Assembly (NCBI RefSeq): GCF_014695775.1
Contig: NZ_JACJOX010000030.1
Coordinates: 1 to 64,000, forward strand
Direction of reading: 5' to 3'
DNA length: 64,000 nt
Origin: Leptolyngbya sp. FACHB-60
Lineage (GTDB): Bacteria > Cyanobacteriota > Cyanobacteriia > Phormidesmidales > Phormidesmidaceae
The position numbers and the translations under genes are program-made. The notes beneath the pieces were generated by a model. It did no database searches, was not told the origin of the DNA, and worked only from the letters and a program-made list of their open reading frames with translations. This document shows, one piece after another, positions 14,842 to 24,054 of the stretch (positions within the stretch are counted from its first letter, which is position 1; each line of letters begins with the position of its first letter).

Positions 14842-16584
14842 TTGCCTCGGAGCCCCTTCCCCATCCCTGCGAACAGCGTTTCTAATCTAGTGCCTCTCCC
14901 CATTCAACTGCTGCCTGGGGAGGTCATTCACAGCATCGCCGCTGGAGAGGTAATCGACTCTCTGGCTGCGGTTGTCCGCGAGCTGATTGAAAACGCGCTC
15001 GATGCCCAGGCTACGCACATCACCCTCGCCCTCTGGCCCGACCAGGGCCGTGTGCAGGTGGCCGACAACGGCGCTGCCATGGCGCTAGAGAATTTGCACC
15101 AGGCTGCTATCCCCCACAGCACTAGCAAGATTCGCACCCAGGCAGACCTGTGGCAGGTAAGTAGTTTAGGTTTTCGAGGCGAAGCCCTGCACAGCCTGGC
15201 CCAGGTTGCCCAACTAGAGATTTGCAGTCGTCCCCCCGGCGCAGAATCGGGCTGGCGCGTCACTTACTCCGCCCAAGGGGAACCCCTAGAGATAGCCCCA
15301 GCCGCCCTTGCCCAGGGCACGGTGGTGACGATTACCGATCTCTTTGGGGCCTGGCCTGCTCGCCGCGGGCGATTGCCCACGATAGCTCGCCAGCTTAGCC
15401 AGGTGCAGCGCGTTATTCACCACTGTGCCTTGGCCCATCCAACGGTGACTTGGGCGGTGCAAGTGAGCGATCGCCCCTGGTTGGCCCTCACCCCCAGCCC
15501 CACCGCTAAAGGGCTCATTCCTCAACTGCTGCGAGCCGTGAGCGAAAGCGATTTGCAAGACGGCTGGCAGGCTACTCCCTGGGCCGAGGGGAAAGACAAT
15601 CTTGTAGGGAATCTTCCTCTAAAAGCGGGGATCTATGGTTTGATTGGCCTGCCCGATCGCTGCCATCGCCCCCGACCCGATTGGGTAAAAGTCGCAGTTA
15701 ATGGGCGGGTTGTAACGGTGCCTGAGCTAGAGCAGGGTATTTTGAATGCATTTCGCCATACCCTGCCTCGCCACCGCTACCCCCTGGCGTTTGTGCACCT
15801 CACCGTTTCGCCCAGCGACATCGACTGGAACCGCCGCCCCGACAAATCGACCCTCTACCTACACCGGCTCGAAGACTGGACCGCACTCTGCCAAAGCCAC
15901 GTGGCCATGCTTTTAGGGCAGCAGGCCGAAACCCTGGCCGATGCCAGTCAGCAGCGCGTTATTCAACTACTCAAGACGGCGGAACCCAGCAGCACCTATG
16001 GCGTTGCTGAATTGTCCGATGAGTTGCCCTATCGCGAGCGTCCCGGGAGTCTACGGGCGATCGCCCAAGTTCATGACCGCTACATTTTGGCCGAACAGAC
16101 CGACGGGCTTTGCCTGATCGAGCAACACATCGCCCACGAGCGCGTCCTCTACGAACGTCTGCAAGCCCAGTGGCAACTGGTGCCATTAACCATGCCAGTC
16201 GTGTTGGAAGGGCTGACTGAAAAGCAGCTTGAACAGCTCCAAAGACTGGGTCTGAACCCTGAAGAATTTGGACCCAATCGCTGGGCTGTGCGAACTGCCC
16301 CAGCCCCCCTGCGCGATCGCGACGACCTTCCTGATACTCTGCTAGAACTCAGCCTCGGCGGAAATCTAGACACGGCTCAGGTGGCGATCGCCTGCCGCAC
16401 CGCCATCCGCAACGGCACCCCGCTCGATCTGGTCACCTTGCAAACCCTGCTCGACGACTGGCAGCAAACCCGCAACCCCCGTACCTGCCCCCACGGCAGA
16501 CCCATCTGCCTGACGCTGAGCGAAACCAGCCTGGCCCGCTTCTTCCGCCGCAGCTGGGTGATCGGCAAAAGCCACGGCATTTAG
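14842..16584 (+). CDS. mutL: DNA mismatch repair protein MutL
   Basis: A GHKL ATPase that couples mismatch recognition by MutS to strand removal. Numbering from the TTG at 14842, the ATPase motifs are ELIENALDA (about 47-55), DNG (75-77), STSK (93-96) and GFRGEAL (110-116). The C-terminal domain keeps EQHIAHERVLYE, a variant of the DQHAxxExxxxE endonuclease motif, and a CPHGRP metal motif, so it should be a nicking-type MutL. The start is uncertain. An in-frame GTG at 14890 would give the more usual short N terminus (PLPIQLLPGEVIHSIAAGEV). Confidence 0.94.
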   Translation: MPRSPFPIPANSVSNLVPLPIQLLPGEVIHSIAAGEVIDSLAAVVRELIENALDAQATHITLALWPDQGRVQVADNGAAMALENLHQAAIPHSTSKIRTQADLWQVSSLGFRGEALHSLAQVAQLEICSRPPGAESGWRVTYSAQGEPLEIAPAALAQGTVVTITDLFGAWPARRGRLPTIARQLSQVQRVIHHCALAHPTVTWAVQVSDRPWLALTPSPTAKGLIPQLLRAVSESDLQDGWQATPWAEGKDNLVGNLPLKAGIYGLIGLPDRCHRPRPDWVKVAVNGRVVTVPELEQGILNAFRHTLPRHRYPLAFVHLTVSPSDIDWNRRPDKSTLYLHRLEDWTALCQSHVAMLLGQQAETLADASQQRVIQLLKTAEPSSTYGVAELSDELPYRERPGSLRAIAQVHDRYILAEQTDGLCLIEQHIAHERVLYERLQAQWQLVPLTMPVVLEGLTEKQLEQLQRLGLNPEEFGPNRWAVRTAPAPLRDRDDLPDTLLELSLGGNLDTAQVAIACRTAIRNGTPLDLVTLQTLLDDWQQTRNPRTCPHGRPICLTLSETSLARFFRRSWVIGKSHGI

Positions 16585-16676
16585 GGCGGAGTCAGTCACC
16601 TGATCCCTTTTGCGTTGCCTACAAGAGCTTGATGGTTGCCCAGAAGGAAGCGGGTGCCTTAGCTAATGCCCGTCAC

Positions 16677-17879
16677 CTAGGCGGCAAAATTCACTGGGTC
16701 TTGGTCGCGGCGGTGACGAACGGGCAGCGGATCGGGCTGAGCCTCCCCAATTAGGGCAGCGGTGGCCTCTAAGGCTTCGCGCAGGTGCTTGGCAGCGTAG
16801 ATCGACATATCGCGGGGAACATTGATGCGATCGCGCAGATATCGCAGCCCCAGCTCAGCCTCTGCCGGAGGCTCGCAGGGTTCACCCGTCATAAGATAAG
16901 TCAACGCACAGCGCAGGGCCGGATCAATCGCATCGCTGGCAGCCGGATTCACCTTGATAATATTGTCTCGGTGCTTCACCACGCGAGTTAGAGCCTCAAC
17001 ACGGGAGGTTTCTGGCTCTGGGTAAGCTGCGTCGGGTAGGCCAAACCAGGGGCCGAGATCAACCTGGGCCTGGTTGCGCCGGGTCTGGGGCAAATCATTC
17101 TCGTAGCAGCCCCCCATCTGTGGTGGCAGGTCGTGCACGTGGGTGTGAAAGTCACTCTGGGTACCGCAATAGGTAGAGCGACTCTCCAACCCATCGAACC
17201 AGTTCTTGAAACGAAGATTCTCCTCCCGCAGTGAGTAGCCCTTGTAGTAGTAAAGGCTGGCATTCATGCGCTCTACGTAGGGCACAAATACCACATCGGC
17301 AGTGCTAAATTCCGGCAAAAAGAAGGGGCCAGGAGTAGCAGCCAAGGCCTGCTCTACCCGCTGCACCACCCCCACAAACTGTTCGCCAGCGCGCTGGTCT
17401 GCCGCAGGCGATCGCGCTGGCTGGCACAGCCACATGCACCAGGCCCGAAACAGCAGGCGCTCTAGCTGTCGCAGGGGCACCACCGCCGGGTCTTTCATCC
17501 CCCATTGCAGCGGCCCAAACGCCTGCTCCAGCGCTAGCAAAATGTCATCGCTTTCGGTAATCATCCGCCCGTCTAACTCCAGGGCAGGCAGCATTCCCGA
17601 AGGTACCTTGCGCTTGTACCAGGCTTCCTTCTCGCCGTAGCAAAACATGGTGACCTTTTCGATGCGGTAGGGCACCTGCTTCTCTTCAAGCCACAGCCAT
17701 ACTTTTTGACAGTAGGGGCACCAAGCGTGGTTATCGCGATAGAGGGTGACCCGCACCGCCGACTCAGGTTGGCCAAACAGGCGTAGCCGAGACTGAGCAT
17801 TGGTAGGGCCATTCACGTAGTCAACAGAAAAATCGGCCATTTCTTCCAGGGCCGACCAGCTGAGGGGAGCAGTTGTCAT
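16677..17879 (-). CDS. Glutathione S-transferase family protein with CPYC motif
   Basis: A 400-residue protein with an N-terminal thioredoxin-fold GST domain (about 43-125). It carries a glutaredoxin-like WCPYCQK motif (Cys54, Cys57) and a helical C-terminal GST domain (about 125-260). An extra C-terminal region (about 260-400) makes it longer than common GSTs. The [12 protein letters not shown] segment marks the glutathione-binding strand. Probably a redox or glutathione-conjugating enzyme; the substrate is unknown. A single gene. Confidence 0.85.
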   Translation of the reverse strand: MTTAPLSWSALEEMADFSVDYVNGPTNAQSRLRLFGQPESAVRVTLYRDNHAWCPYCQKVWLWLEEKQVPYRIEKVTMFCYGEKEAWYKRKVPSGMLPALELDGRMITESDDILLALEQAFGPLQWGMKDPAVVPLRQLERLLFRAWCMWLCQPARSPAADQRAGEQFVGVVQRVEQALAATPGPFFLPEFSTADVVFVPYVERMNASLYYYKGYSLREENLRFKNWFDGLESRSTYCGTQSDFHTHVHDLPPQMGGCYENDLPQTRRNQAQVDLGPWFGLPDAAYPEPETSRVEALTRVVKHRDNIIKVNPAASDAIDPALRCALTYLMTGEPCEPPAEAELGLRYLRDRINVPRDMSIYAAKHLREALEATAALIGEAQPDPLPVRHRRDQDPVNFAA

Positions 17880-17936
17880 AAATCAGGGCATGCGATTAGG
17901 TCACTACCCTGATTGTGCCAGGTTCAAAGCAGGGTT

Positions 17937-18000
17937 TAGGGTTCATGGTCTAAGGTACAAGGCAATTCCTTTAACCTCACACTCTGTACCTTGAACCCTT
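17937..18000. repeat. Inverted repeat between the GST-like and response-regulator genes
   Basis: GGGTTCATGGTCTAAGGTACA and TGTACCTTGAACCC form an imperfect inverted repeat. It ends next to the response-regulator stop, so it may act as a 3' hairpin of that gene. There is no clear T run. Confidence 0.5.
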
Positions 18001-18002
18001 TT

Positions 18003-18647
18003 CTAGGCCTTATTGTTCTCAATGGCCCAGCGAGCCAGCTCTGTGCGGTTGTTTAGGCCAGTCTTGCCCAGCATATTGCTGACGTGGCTCTCAATGGTGC
18101 GCTGGCTAACCTGAAGCTCGTTGGCTATCTCGCGGTTGGCCATGCCCCGTGCCACAAATTGCACCACCCGCAGCTCGGTGGGCGTCAACTCTACATCAAA
18201 GGGAACCTGGATGGCTGGGCTACTACCACCTTTGATTTGCTGTTTGATCAGCCGAGAGGCCTGCTTTAGGGAAGACTCTACCTGGGCAACTAGCTCCTCA
18301 GGCTCGAAGGGCTTAACCATGTACACGTCGGCCCCGGTGTTGAGCCCCTTGACGCGATCTTGGCTTTGGCCTTTAGCAGAGAGAAACAAAATCGGTATCC
18401 ACTCGGTGGAGGGATTTTCGCGCACGTGGCGCACAAAGGCGTGGCCATCCATCTCAGGCATCATCACGTCGCAGATGATCATGTCTGGGGTGGTGTTTGC
18501 CAGCATATCCAAGGCTTCTCGACCGTTGCCCGCCGTCTTCACCTCATAGCCACGGAACTCAAGATAGTCCTTGACTAACAAGATCAGGTTTGGGTCATCG
18601 TCAATTAACAGAAGCTGCTTCTGATCGCCTGGGGTTGAATCCTTCAT
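18003..18647 (-). CDS. Two-component response regulator, receiver plus LuxR-type HTH
   Basis: A 214-residue transcription factor. The receiver domain (about 10-125) has acidic residues DDD at 16-18, phosphoacceptor Asp60 in CDVMMPEMDG and Lys112 in VKPFEPEEL. The C-terminal LuxR/NarL HTH (about 150-212) contains LTPTELRVVQFVARGMANRE and RTIESHVSNMLGKTG. It binds DNA when phosphorylated by an unknown kinase; none is adjacent. It resembles the cyanobacterial and plastid Ycf29-like regulators, but I do not assign a symbol. Confidence 0.93.
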   Translation of the reverse strand: MKDSTPGDQKQLLLIDDDPNLILLVKDYLEFRGYEVKTAGNGREALDMLANTTPDMIICDVMMPEMDGHAFVRHVRENPSTEWIPILFLSAKGQSQDRVKGLNTGADVYMVKPFEPEELVAQVESSLKQASRLIKQQIKGGSSPAIQVPFDVELTPTELRVVQFVARGMANREIANELQVSQRTIESHVSNMLGKTGLNNRTELARWAIENNKA

Positions 18648-19041
18648 GCTTTGACAGTCACTGCGATTAACTCATTTTTAGAACTAAGTATGCCCCTGGG
18701 GTTAAGTATGCCCTTAAAGGCCCGGTGCACTCACACTGTGAATAACGCAGCACCGCGAACTCTTCGCCCTACCCCTCCAACCGTGATTAAAAGGCTAGTG
18801 CTTACTGCTGATGATACTTCAACAAACTGATATCCGCGTGCGATCGCCCTCCAAGGGCCACTGCTGTAGCTTAGAGCTACTGTCAATCTCAATAATTGCC
18901 CTCAACAGCAAGCGATCGCCCCAACGTTAGGACGACCGCTTGCTGTAGTCAAGTCTCTGCGCTGCAATGAGGCAAACACCTGACTATTATCGCAACCTTA
19001 CACACCTCAAAGCGTGGTGCAGAAGGTTATCTCGTGGTTAG
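18648..19041. other. Intergenic region with one long inverted repeat
   Basis: No gene is seen in 394 bases. ACAGCAAGCG at 18905-18914 pairs with CGCTTGCTGT at 18937-18946, spanning a HIP1 octamer; there is no T run. The remainder is the promoter space of the response-regulator gene and the 3' side of the fasciclin gene. Confidence 0.5.
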
Positions 19042-19737
19042 CTACATCGGTAGCAGCACTGTGTCGATGACGTGGATGATGCCATTGCTGGCCTTGATGT
19101 CAGCTGTTACCACGTTTGCTTCGTTGATGGTGACAGACTCTTCACCCACAGTCACGGTCACAGGAGCGCCGGTCAGAGTATCCACCTCGCCGGAGGTCAA
19201 ATCTGTGGAGCGGACTTCGCCATCTACCACATGGTAGGTCAGCAACTCCGCCAGCTGATCGCGGTTTTCGGGCAGCAGCAGCTCTTCTAAAGTCCCTTCG
19301 GGCAGGGCCTCGAAAGCTTCGTCGGTGGGGGCAAACACGGTGATAGATAGTTCGCTGTTGTTCAGGGCCTCAGTCAGGCCGGCCGCTTCAATCGCAGCGG
19401 TCAGAATCTCAAAATCTTCGCTACCAGCGGCAATTTCAGCGATCGATTGCTCGGTGCTAGCAGTAGGCTGCTCAGCATCGGTAGGCTCTTCCATAGTGCC
19501 AGACTGTTCAGCATCGGTGGTTCCTTCCATAGCGCCGGACTGTTCAGCATCAGTGGCTTCTTCCATAGCGCCGGGCTGCTCAGCGTCAGTGGGTTCCTCC
19601 ATCTCCATAGCAGCAGGTTGCTCGGCTTGAGGCTTGTAGGTGTCAGAGATAGCCTGCTGAGGAAACGCAGCGATAGCAGCAGGAGCGGCACCGAAAAGTA
19701 TTAGACCTAGAGCAATGCGAAGAGTGTTCGGAGTCAT
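19042..19737 (-). CDS. Secreted fasciclin-domain protein with four 12-residue linker repeats
   Basis: A 231-residue exported protein. The signal peptide (about 1-24) has hydrophobic core LGLILFGAAPAAIAA. An acidic linker then has four 12-residue repeats of the form MEEPTDAEQPGA (residues 46-93, DNA 19459-19602). One fasciclin (FAS1) domain follows (about 97-231), with TVFAPTDEAFEAL, LLTYHVVDGEV and the terminal NGIIHVIDTVLLP. FAS1 domains mediate adhesion at the cell surface. The linker repeats probably arose by 36-bp slippage. The gene is preceded by a strong 5' hairpin. Confidence 0.92.
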   Translation of the reverse strand: MTPNTLRIALGLILFGAAPAAIAAFPQQAISDTYKPQAEQPAAMEMEEPTDAEQPGAMEEATDAEQSGAMEGTTDAEQSGTMEEPTDAEQPTASTEQSIAEIAAGSEDFEILTAAIEAAGLTEALNNSELSITVFAPTDEAFEALPEGTLEELLLPENRDQLAELLTYHVVDGEVRSTDLTSGEVDTLTGAPVTVTVGEESVTINEANVVTADIKASNGIIHVIDTVLLPM

Positions 19738-19757
19738 GAAAAGTTACGTCCTAACAA

Positions 19758-19819
19758 GTGTTACAAAGGCCTGGTTAACAGCGTTACATAGCTTAACCAG
19801 ACCTGAAGAGTTGTAACAC
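19758..19819 (-). promoter_or_regulatory. Two-tier hairpin in the fasciclin gene 5' region
   Basis: Outer arms GTGTTACAA (19758-19766) and TTGTAACAC (19811-19819) enclose inner arms AGGCCTGGTTAA (19767-19778) and TTAACCAGACCT (19793-19804). They make about 20 paired bases, with one mismatch and a six-base bulge. It ends 21 bases before the fasciclin ATG, so it probably lies in the mRNA leader. It could be an operator, a stability element or a translational regulator. Confidence 0.6.
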
Positions 19820-20297
19820 GGTCCTAAGAGTCAACTATCCCTCCTCCGATAGAATTATTTCGTTCCCCAAAAAAGAAAAAAAATAGCAATTCCCCTCGCG
19901 CTAACTAACAGCACCTGTGCGGGTCAGCCAAGAAAACAGTAGTAGAATTGCTAATTTATACATTGAAATGCAGGATATACGCAAAGTTGGAGCTGATAGG
20001 TGAGAACAATACTTGCTCGCTTTTTCCTGATTGCGAAAACTTGGTTAACAACGGCGGCTCAGCGAAGCACGAGGTCGGTGCGATCGCGATCGAGCAATTT
20101 CTCCCAAGAGCCTATGTCGCTAGAGAGACGAATCAAGGGGCGATCGGGCAATGCAGAGGTTTGGGCTGGGACAAACTGCTAGGCGAATAACCAAAGATGC
20201 GTTTTGATGTTGACCTATTCAGAGTGTCAACATCAAACAGCAACCAACGATTTTTGCTTATCTCAACCTGGTTAGCTCCATCCAACTTCAAAGAAAT
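19820..20297. other. Intergenic region without a convincing gene
   Basis: There is an A-rich tract near 19868-19890 and two HIP1-like sites near 20080. TTTGATGTTGAC at 20203-20214 pairs with GTCAACATCAAA at 20225-20236, which could close the ccmP transcript. Two short overlapping open frames around 19948-20190 have no protein-like character. Confidence 0.5.
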
Positions 20298-20939
20298 TTA
20301 CTCGTGACGCTGGCTACTGCTTTGGACTCGCCCAGGCACGGCTTCCAAAGCGGCTATAACGGCTCTCTGGGCAGCTAGAATATCGCGTTCTTCACCACCT
20401 AGGTAAAGACGGCCAAAGCTACCTACTGAGCTAATTTGCAGAATGTTGATCAGCGCTGCTTTTTCGGCTTCGTTGGCGGCTAAAGAAGCATAGGCCGCAG
20501 GTTCTACTTCGAACACATAGAGAGTTTGACCTGCCACAATCATGTTGCCGCGGCGGCTGCGGTTAATTAGCTGAACATGGTGAGGGTCAAGGTTGCGAAT
20601 CACTTGACTAGAGATAATTCGGGGTTTGAGCCGCTCTCGGTAGGTGAGTCCTAGGGCATCGAGCATGGCTCCACCGGCGGCATGCACTTCGCCCTGGTTG
20701 CTAGCGTGGATCTCAAGCAGACCGTAGAGACGTTCGACGATGAGGGTCCCAGGACGCACCACGGCGGCTTTGAGCCCGATGTCGAGGATGCGGTTGATTT
20801 CAATGCCGGGAGATATTTCTATCCACAGTGAGGCATCGCCGGGCAACGGCAAAAACCCCAGCGAGACAGTACCCATGTAGGCTGCATGCTGGGGCTGGAG
20901 ATTGTCAATAAAAACGTAGCTACGAAGATCGACGCCCAA
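20298..20939 (-). CDS. ccmP: Carboxysome shell protein CcmP (tandem BMC domains)
   Basis: A 213-residue double-BMC shell protein of the beta-carboxysome. CcmP trimers stack and have a gated central pore thought to pass RuBP and 3-phosphoglycerate. Domain one starts at [20 protein letters not shown]. Domain two covers about 110-205 and ends [21 protein letters not shown], closely matching known CcmP. The start is a TTG at 20939, giving the family N terminus GVDLRSY and the usual length; an upstream in-frame TTG at 20954 is less likely. The gene is apart from any ccmKLMN cluster, as in other cyanobacteria. Confidence 0.93.
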   Translation of the reverse strand: MGVDLRSYVFIDNLQPQHAAYMGTVSLGFLPLPGDASLWIEISPGIEINRILDIGLKAAVVRPGTLIVERLYGLLEIHASNQGEVHAAGGAMLDALGLTYRERLKPRIISSQVIRNLDPHHVQLINRSRRGNMIVAGQTLYVFEVEPAAYASLAANEAEKAALINILQISSVGSFGRLYLGGEERDILAAQRAVIAALEAVPGRVQSSSQRHE

Positions 20940-21032
20940 GGCCCGGTGTTCCAATTTCTTTCTTTGGTAGTATACCGGGCTGGGGCAACAAGTCAGACTC
21001 TTGACTTAGTCATAGACAGCTCTGGGCGCAAA

Positions 21033-21377
21033 CTAAAACTTAGAGCCAAAGCCGACGGAGGTTGTGCCCATGGCATCGTAAACGGTGAGACCTAGGGGCA
21101 GCTTTACTTCTCCAGATTCGTCTACCAGGTTATTGAGTATAGGTAAATTTAAAGACTCAGCTAGACCAGTAATACCACTGCTTTCCTGGCGACCTACTTG
21201 CTGATCTAATTCATTAGCTATGCGGTTGAGGCTGTCTTGGTCACGCTGTTCAACGGCAAGGGCGTCAGCCATGGTCTGGGGTGTTGTTTCCAAGTCTTGG
21301 GGGGCGGCTAGAGCTTGACTTGGAAGAAAGCAAAGGCCTAGAACGGTTGCTGCTGTAAGCCAGTATGAATAGTACAT
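21033..21377 (-). CDS. Small exported protein of unknown function
   Basis: A 114-residue protein with a clear signal peptide (MYYSYWLTAATVLGLCFLPS, then QALA-AP). A helical middle follows, and the C terminus GLTVYDAMGTTSVGFGSKF ends in an alternating, Phe-terminated strand like that of outer-membrane proteins. I do not recognise the family. It lies upstream of ccmP on the same strand, 93 bases away. A role at the envelope is inference. Confidence 0.65.
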   Translation of the reverse strand: MYYSYWLTAATVLGLCFLPSQALAAPQDLETTPQTMADALAVEQRDQDSLNRIANELDQQVGRQESSGITGLAESLNLPILNNLVDESGEVKLPLGLTVYDAMGTTSVGFGSKF

Positions 21378-21681
21378 GGGTCTTGTGTAGGTGAGGGGTT
21401 TTGACGGCTGACGGCTAGGAACTCGAACCCTTTCCCTGACAAAAAGGCGACGAGCTGTTTCAGGTATAGCCCGCCTAATTAAATTGGCAAAGCAAACTTA
21501 TTCTGAGTTCATGAAGTTGCTGATGTTGTGAAGCAACTAAAACAAATCTCTCAAAATATAATGGAAACAGGCATCGGCCCGTGGGGGTAGCTTGCCCAGC
21601 CTGCGCAAAAAACTACCACTATTTCAGTCGAATGAAATAGTAGTGGGGTAGGAGTCAGGACCTAAATCCTCAAATCTAGAT
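21378..21681. other. Intergenic region with a hairpin
   Basis: No gene is seen. ACTATTTCA (about 21616-21624) pairs with TGAAATAGT (about 21630-21638), extended by imperfect pairing. It may be a 3' hairpin of the oxidoreductase transcript. Nothing else is recognised. Confidence 0.4.
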
Positions 21682-22713
21682 TTAGATATCTACTTGCTGG
21701 CCTGTCTCAGCGGCAATCGCGATCGCTTCTACAATTTTAACCAGGTCAGCGGCCATCGCCCCTGCCGATATCGGTGAGGGCGTATTGTTGGCAACGCAGT
21801 CTAGAAAGTGAACGCACATCTGTTGCAGCGGCTCTAGGGGGGCGATCGTCACAGCTTCAACCCTGGGACTACTGGGTACAAAAGGGGGCTCCTGGGACTG
21901 AAAGTGCCCAGCATAAAGGGTCAGAGGGTGAGCCTGGGGGCTTTCGTCGAAGACTAGGGTACCGCGATCGCCCACCAGAGCCAGTCGCCGCTGCCGGTCG
22001 GGGTTGGCCCAGCTCACATGCACTATTACCTCTAGCGGAGTGTAGCTAACTGGGTTGGCGTATACCAGCCGTAGCCAACCCACATCTCGCAGCTTGGCCT
22101 CTGCTTCAGTTTGCAGCCACACTGCCCCCCAAGCGGCGACGGCCAGAGGACTCTGCCCCAACCAGTAATTTAAAATGGAAACGTCATGGATGGCTAGATC
22201 CCAGAACACGTCAGCATCGGAGCGCACTGGCCCTAGATTAGTGCGGGCGGCATAGCCATAGCGCAGGGCACCAATTTGCTGGCACAGCTCGCGGCCTCGC
22301 TGCACCGCTGGGTGAAACAGGTAGGTGTGATCGACCATCAGCTGTCGCTGCTGGGTAGCGGCCAGCTGACAAAGAGCAGCACTGCGGTTGCTGTCTAGTG
22401 TGAGGGGCTTTTCGCTCAGCACGTGTAGGCCGGCTGTTAGTGCCGCCTGAATCATAGGGTAGTGGGTGCTGGCCGGGGTGGCGATTACTACGGCCTCTAG
22501 GCCTGGGTGGGCCATGGCCTGGAGCCAGTCGTCGTAGCAGGTTACGGTGTCGCCTAGGGCAAAGCGATCGCGCAACTCGTCTAACCGCTGCCGGTCAGGA
22601 TCGGCGATCGCAACCACTCGCGCTGCGGGTAGGGCCAAAAAGTTGCGCAACAGGTGGCTGCCCCAGCGGCCCAGCCCGAAAATAGCCAGGTTAAGGGGAT
22701 GGGGAGGACTCAT
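21682..22713 (-). CDS. Gfo/Idh/MocA-family NAD(P)-dependent oxidoreductase
   Basis: A 343-residue two-domain oxidoreductase. The N-terminal Rossmann fold has the dinucleotide motif AIFGLGRWGSHL, an acidic DPD at the end of the second strand, ATPASTHYP and the SEKPL motif. The C-terminal alpha/beta domain has DVFWDLAIHDVSIL, which carries the catalytic-type His. The substrate, usually a sugar or sugar nucleotide, cannot be told. The ATG at 22713 (MSPPHPLNLAIFG) is preferred over a longer frame from 22851. It overlaps the end of rnc by 23 bases, so the two are probably cotranscribed. Confidence 0.9.
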   Translation of the reverse strand: MSPPHPLNLAIFGLGRWGSHLLRNFLALPAARVVAIADPDRQRLDELRDRFALGDTVTCYDDWLQAMAHPGLEAVVIATPASTHYPMIQAALTAGLHVLSEKPLTLDSNRSAALCQLAATQQRQLMVDHTYLFHPAVQRGRELCQQIGALRYGYAARTNLGPVRSDADVFWDLAIHDVSILNYWLGQSPLAVAAWGAVWLQTEAEAKLRDVGWLRLVYANPVSYTPLEVIVHVSWANPDRQRRLALVGDRGTLVFDESPQAHPLTLYAGHFQSQEPPFVPSSPRVEAVTIAPLEPLQQMCVHFLDCVANNTPSPISAGAMAADLVKIVEAIAIAAETGQQVDI

Positions 22714-23425
22714 CGGTAAGGGTTTGACGAAGGCGATCGTAGGCGGTGGCGGCGGCGGCTTGCTCAGCCTGTTTTTTGGTGGGGCCGTGACCGCTTCCCC
22801 AACAGGTTTCCCGAAACCAAACGGTAGAGGCATAGCGCTGGGGGGCGCCATCCACCGGCTGCTGTTCTACGGTGCGGTACTGAGGTAGGGTTTTGCTGTG
22901 AGCCTGGGTTAGTTCCTGTAGGGCTACCTTGTAGTTTTGTCGGGCTGGGTCTTGGCGCACTATGGTCGCCAGTCGTAGTAGAGAGTCGTCTAGCCAGGTG
23001 CGTACTGGCCCTAAAGCATGGGTTTCTAAATAGAGCGCGGCCACTACTGCCTCTAGGGCATCGGCTAGGTGAGTGGGGCCAACCGCCATTCCGGGGGCAA
23101 CGGTGAGATAGGCGGCTAGATCTAGTTCTTGGGCCAGCTGGCCAAGGGTGCGATCGCTAATCAGCACCGATCGCACCGCCGACAGTTCCCCCACCGAAGC
23201 GTTGGGAAAATTTTCTTGCAGACACTCCGTCGCCGCCAATCGCAGCACCGCATCTCCCAGAAGCTCAAGCTGTTCGTAGTTATCGGCCGCGTCTACCGAC
23301 TTGTGGGTCAAAGCCTGGTTGAGGCGTACCCAGTTGGGAGTGTCAGCGGCGGGTAGGGCAGACTTTTGCACCCACTGCTCCAGCTGGCGCTGCCGAGATG
23401 GGGGGAGATCGGTCACAGTCAACAA
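22691..23425 (-). CDS. rnc: Ribonuclease III
   Basis: A 244-residue double-strand-specific endoribonuclease for rRNA and mRNA processing. The catalytic domain (about 10-160) carries the signature NYEQLELLGDAVLRLA with its acidic residues and DALEAVVAALYLE. The C-terminal dsRNA-binding domain (about 165-235) has QELTQAHSKTLPQYRTVE and GHGPTKKQAEQAAA. Length is slightly above average. It lies just downstream of rnpB on the same strand, and the oxidoreductase gene overlaps its 3' end. Confidence 0.95.
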   Translation of the reverse strand: MLTVTDLPPSRQRQLEQWVQKSALPAADTPNWVRLNQALTHKSVDAADNYEQLELLGDAVLRLAATECLQENFPNASVGELSAVRSVLISDRTLGQLAQELDLAAYLTVAPGMAVGPTHLADALEAVVAALYLETHALGPVRTWLDDSLLRLATIVRQDPARQNYKVALQELTQAHSKTLPQYRTVEQQPVDGAPQRYASTVWFRETCWGSGHGPTKKQAEQAAAATAYDRLRQTLTDESSPSP

Positions 23426-23445
23426 ATCGTCAGTAGGGAGAAGAT

Positions 23446-23830
23446 AGAGGGAAGGAGGTAGACATAAGCCGGGTTCTGTTCCCCTGTTGCCAGGGGGGCG
23501 GTTATCTATCTGGGACGTTTGTTGCCAAACGCCTCTTGCGGTACGTAACAGCGGGGCTGGAAAAAGACCAACCTTGCCCCTCGACCTTGCACCCGACCGG
23601 GGTTTACCGAGCCAGCACCTCTCGATGCTGCTGGTGCGCTCTTACCGCACCCTTGCACCCTTACCTGTGCTCCTGGAAAAATTCCCGAAGCCATCGGCGG
23701 TATGTTTCTGTGGCACTCTCCTCACGGTTGCCCGCACTGGGCGTTACCCAGCAGGTCTGGTCTTTCGGGAGCCCGGACTTTCCTCAGATTGGCAAAACCA
23801 ATCCGCAACCACCTGCGCTACCTCCCTCTT
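23446..23830 (-). ncRNA. rnpB: RNase P RNA (bacterial type A)
   Basis: The catalytic RNA of RNase P, which trims tRNA 5' leaders. Read on the minus strand, the 5' part contains GAGGAAAGTCCGGGCTCC, the universal CR-I core. The 3' part contains ACAGAACCCGGCTTAT, the CR-V core. The P1 helix closes by pairing GAGGGAGGTAG at the 5' end with CTACCTCCTTCCCTC at the 3' end (about 23446-23460). The estimated length of about 385 bases is slightly short but normal for cyanobacteria. Exact ends are estimates from the P1 helix. Confidence 0.95.
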
Positions 23831-23989
23831 GTTAATAGTTTAAGCCCCAGAGTAGAAACGCTGCGTTAAAACAGCAGCGATGGACAGCCCTTTTAACCAC
23901 CGCGCTGACCTAGCTCTCCCAGCGATCAATCAAGCTTTTTCCCTGGGCCACAATTCCTTCAGTTGCCCCTTCTCCAGTGCTGTAACACC

Positions 23990-24029
23990 AAAAAACCAAT
24001 TCCCGGCTGAGCTAGCTCAGCCGGGAATT
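23990..24029 (-). terminator. Rho-independent terminator of rpoC2
   Basis: A perfect 32-base palindrome (23998-24029, AATTCCCGGCTGAGCT and its complement). In the minus direction GG and six T follow it (plus-strand A run 23990-23995). It starts 25 bases after the rpoC2 stop and should close the rpo operon. Confidence 0.93.
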
Positions 24030-24054
24030 TGAAGCGATTGCCCTAAAGCTTTAC

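Noticed and set aside
19948..20190. Two overlapping short plus-strand frames
   Set aside because: They have no protein-like composition, no ribosome-binding site and no recognisable family.
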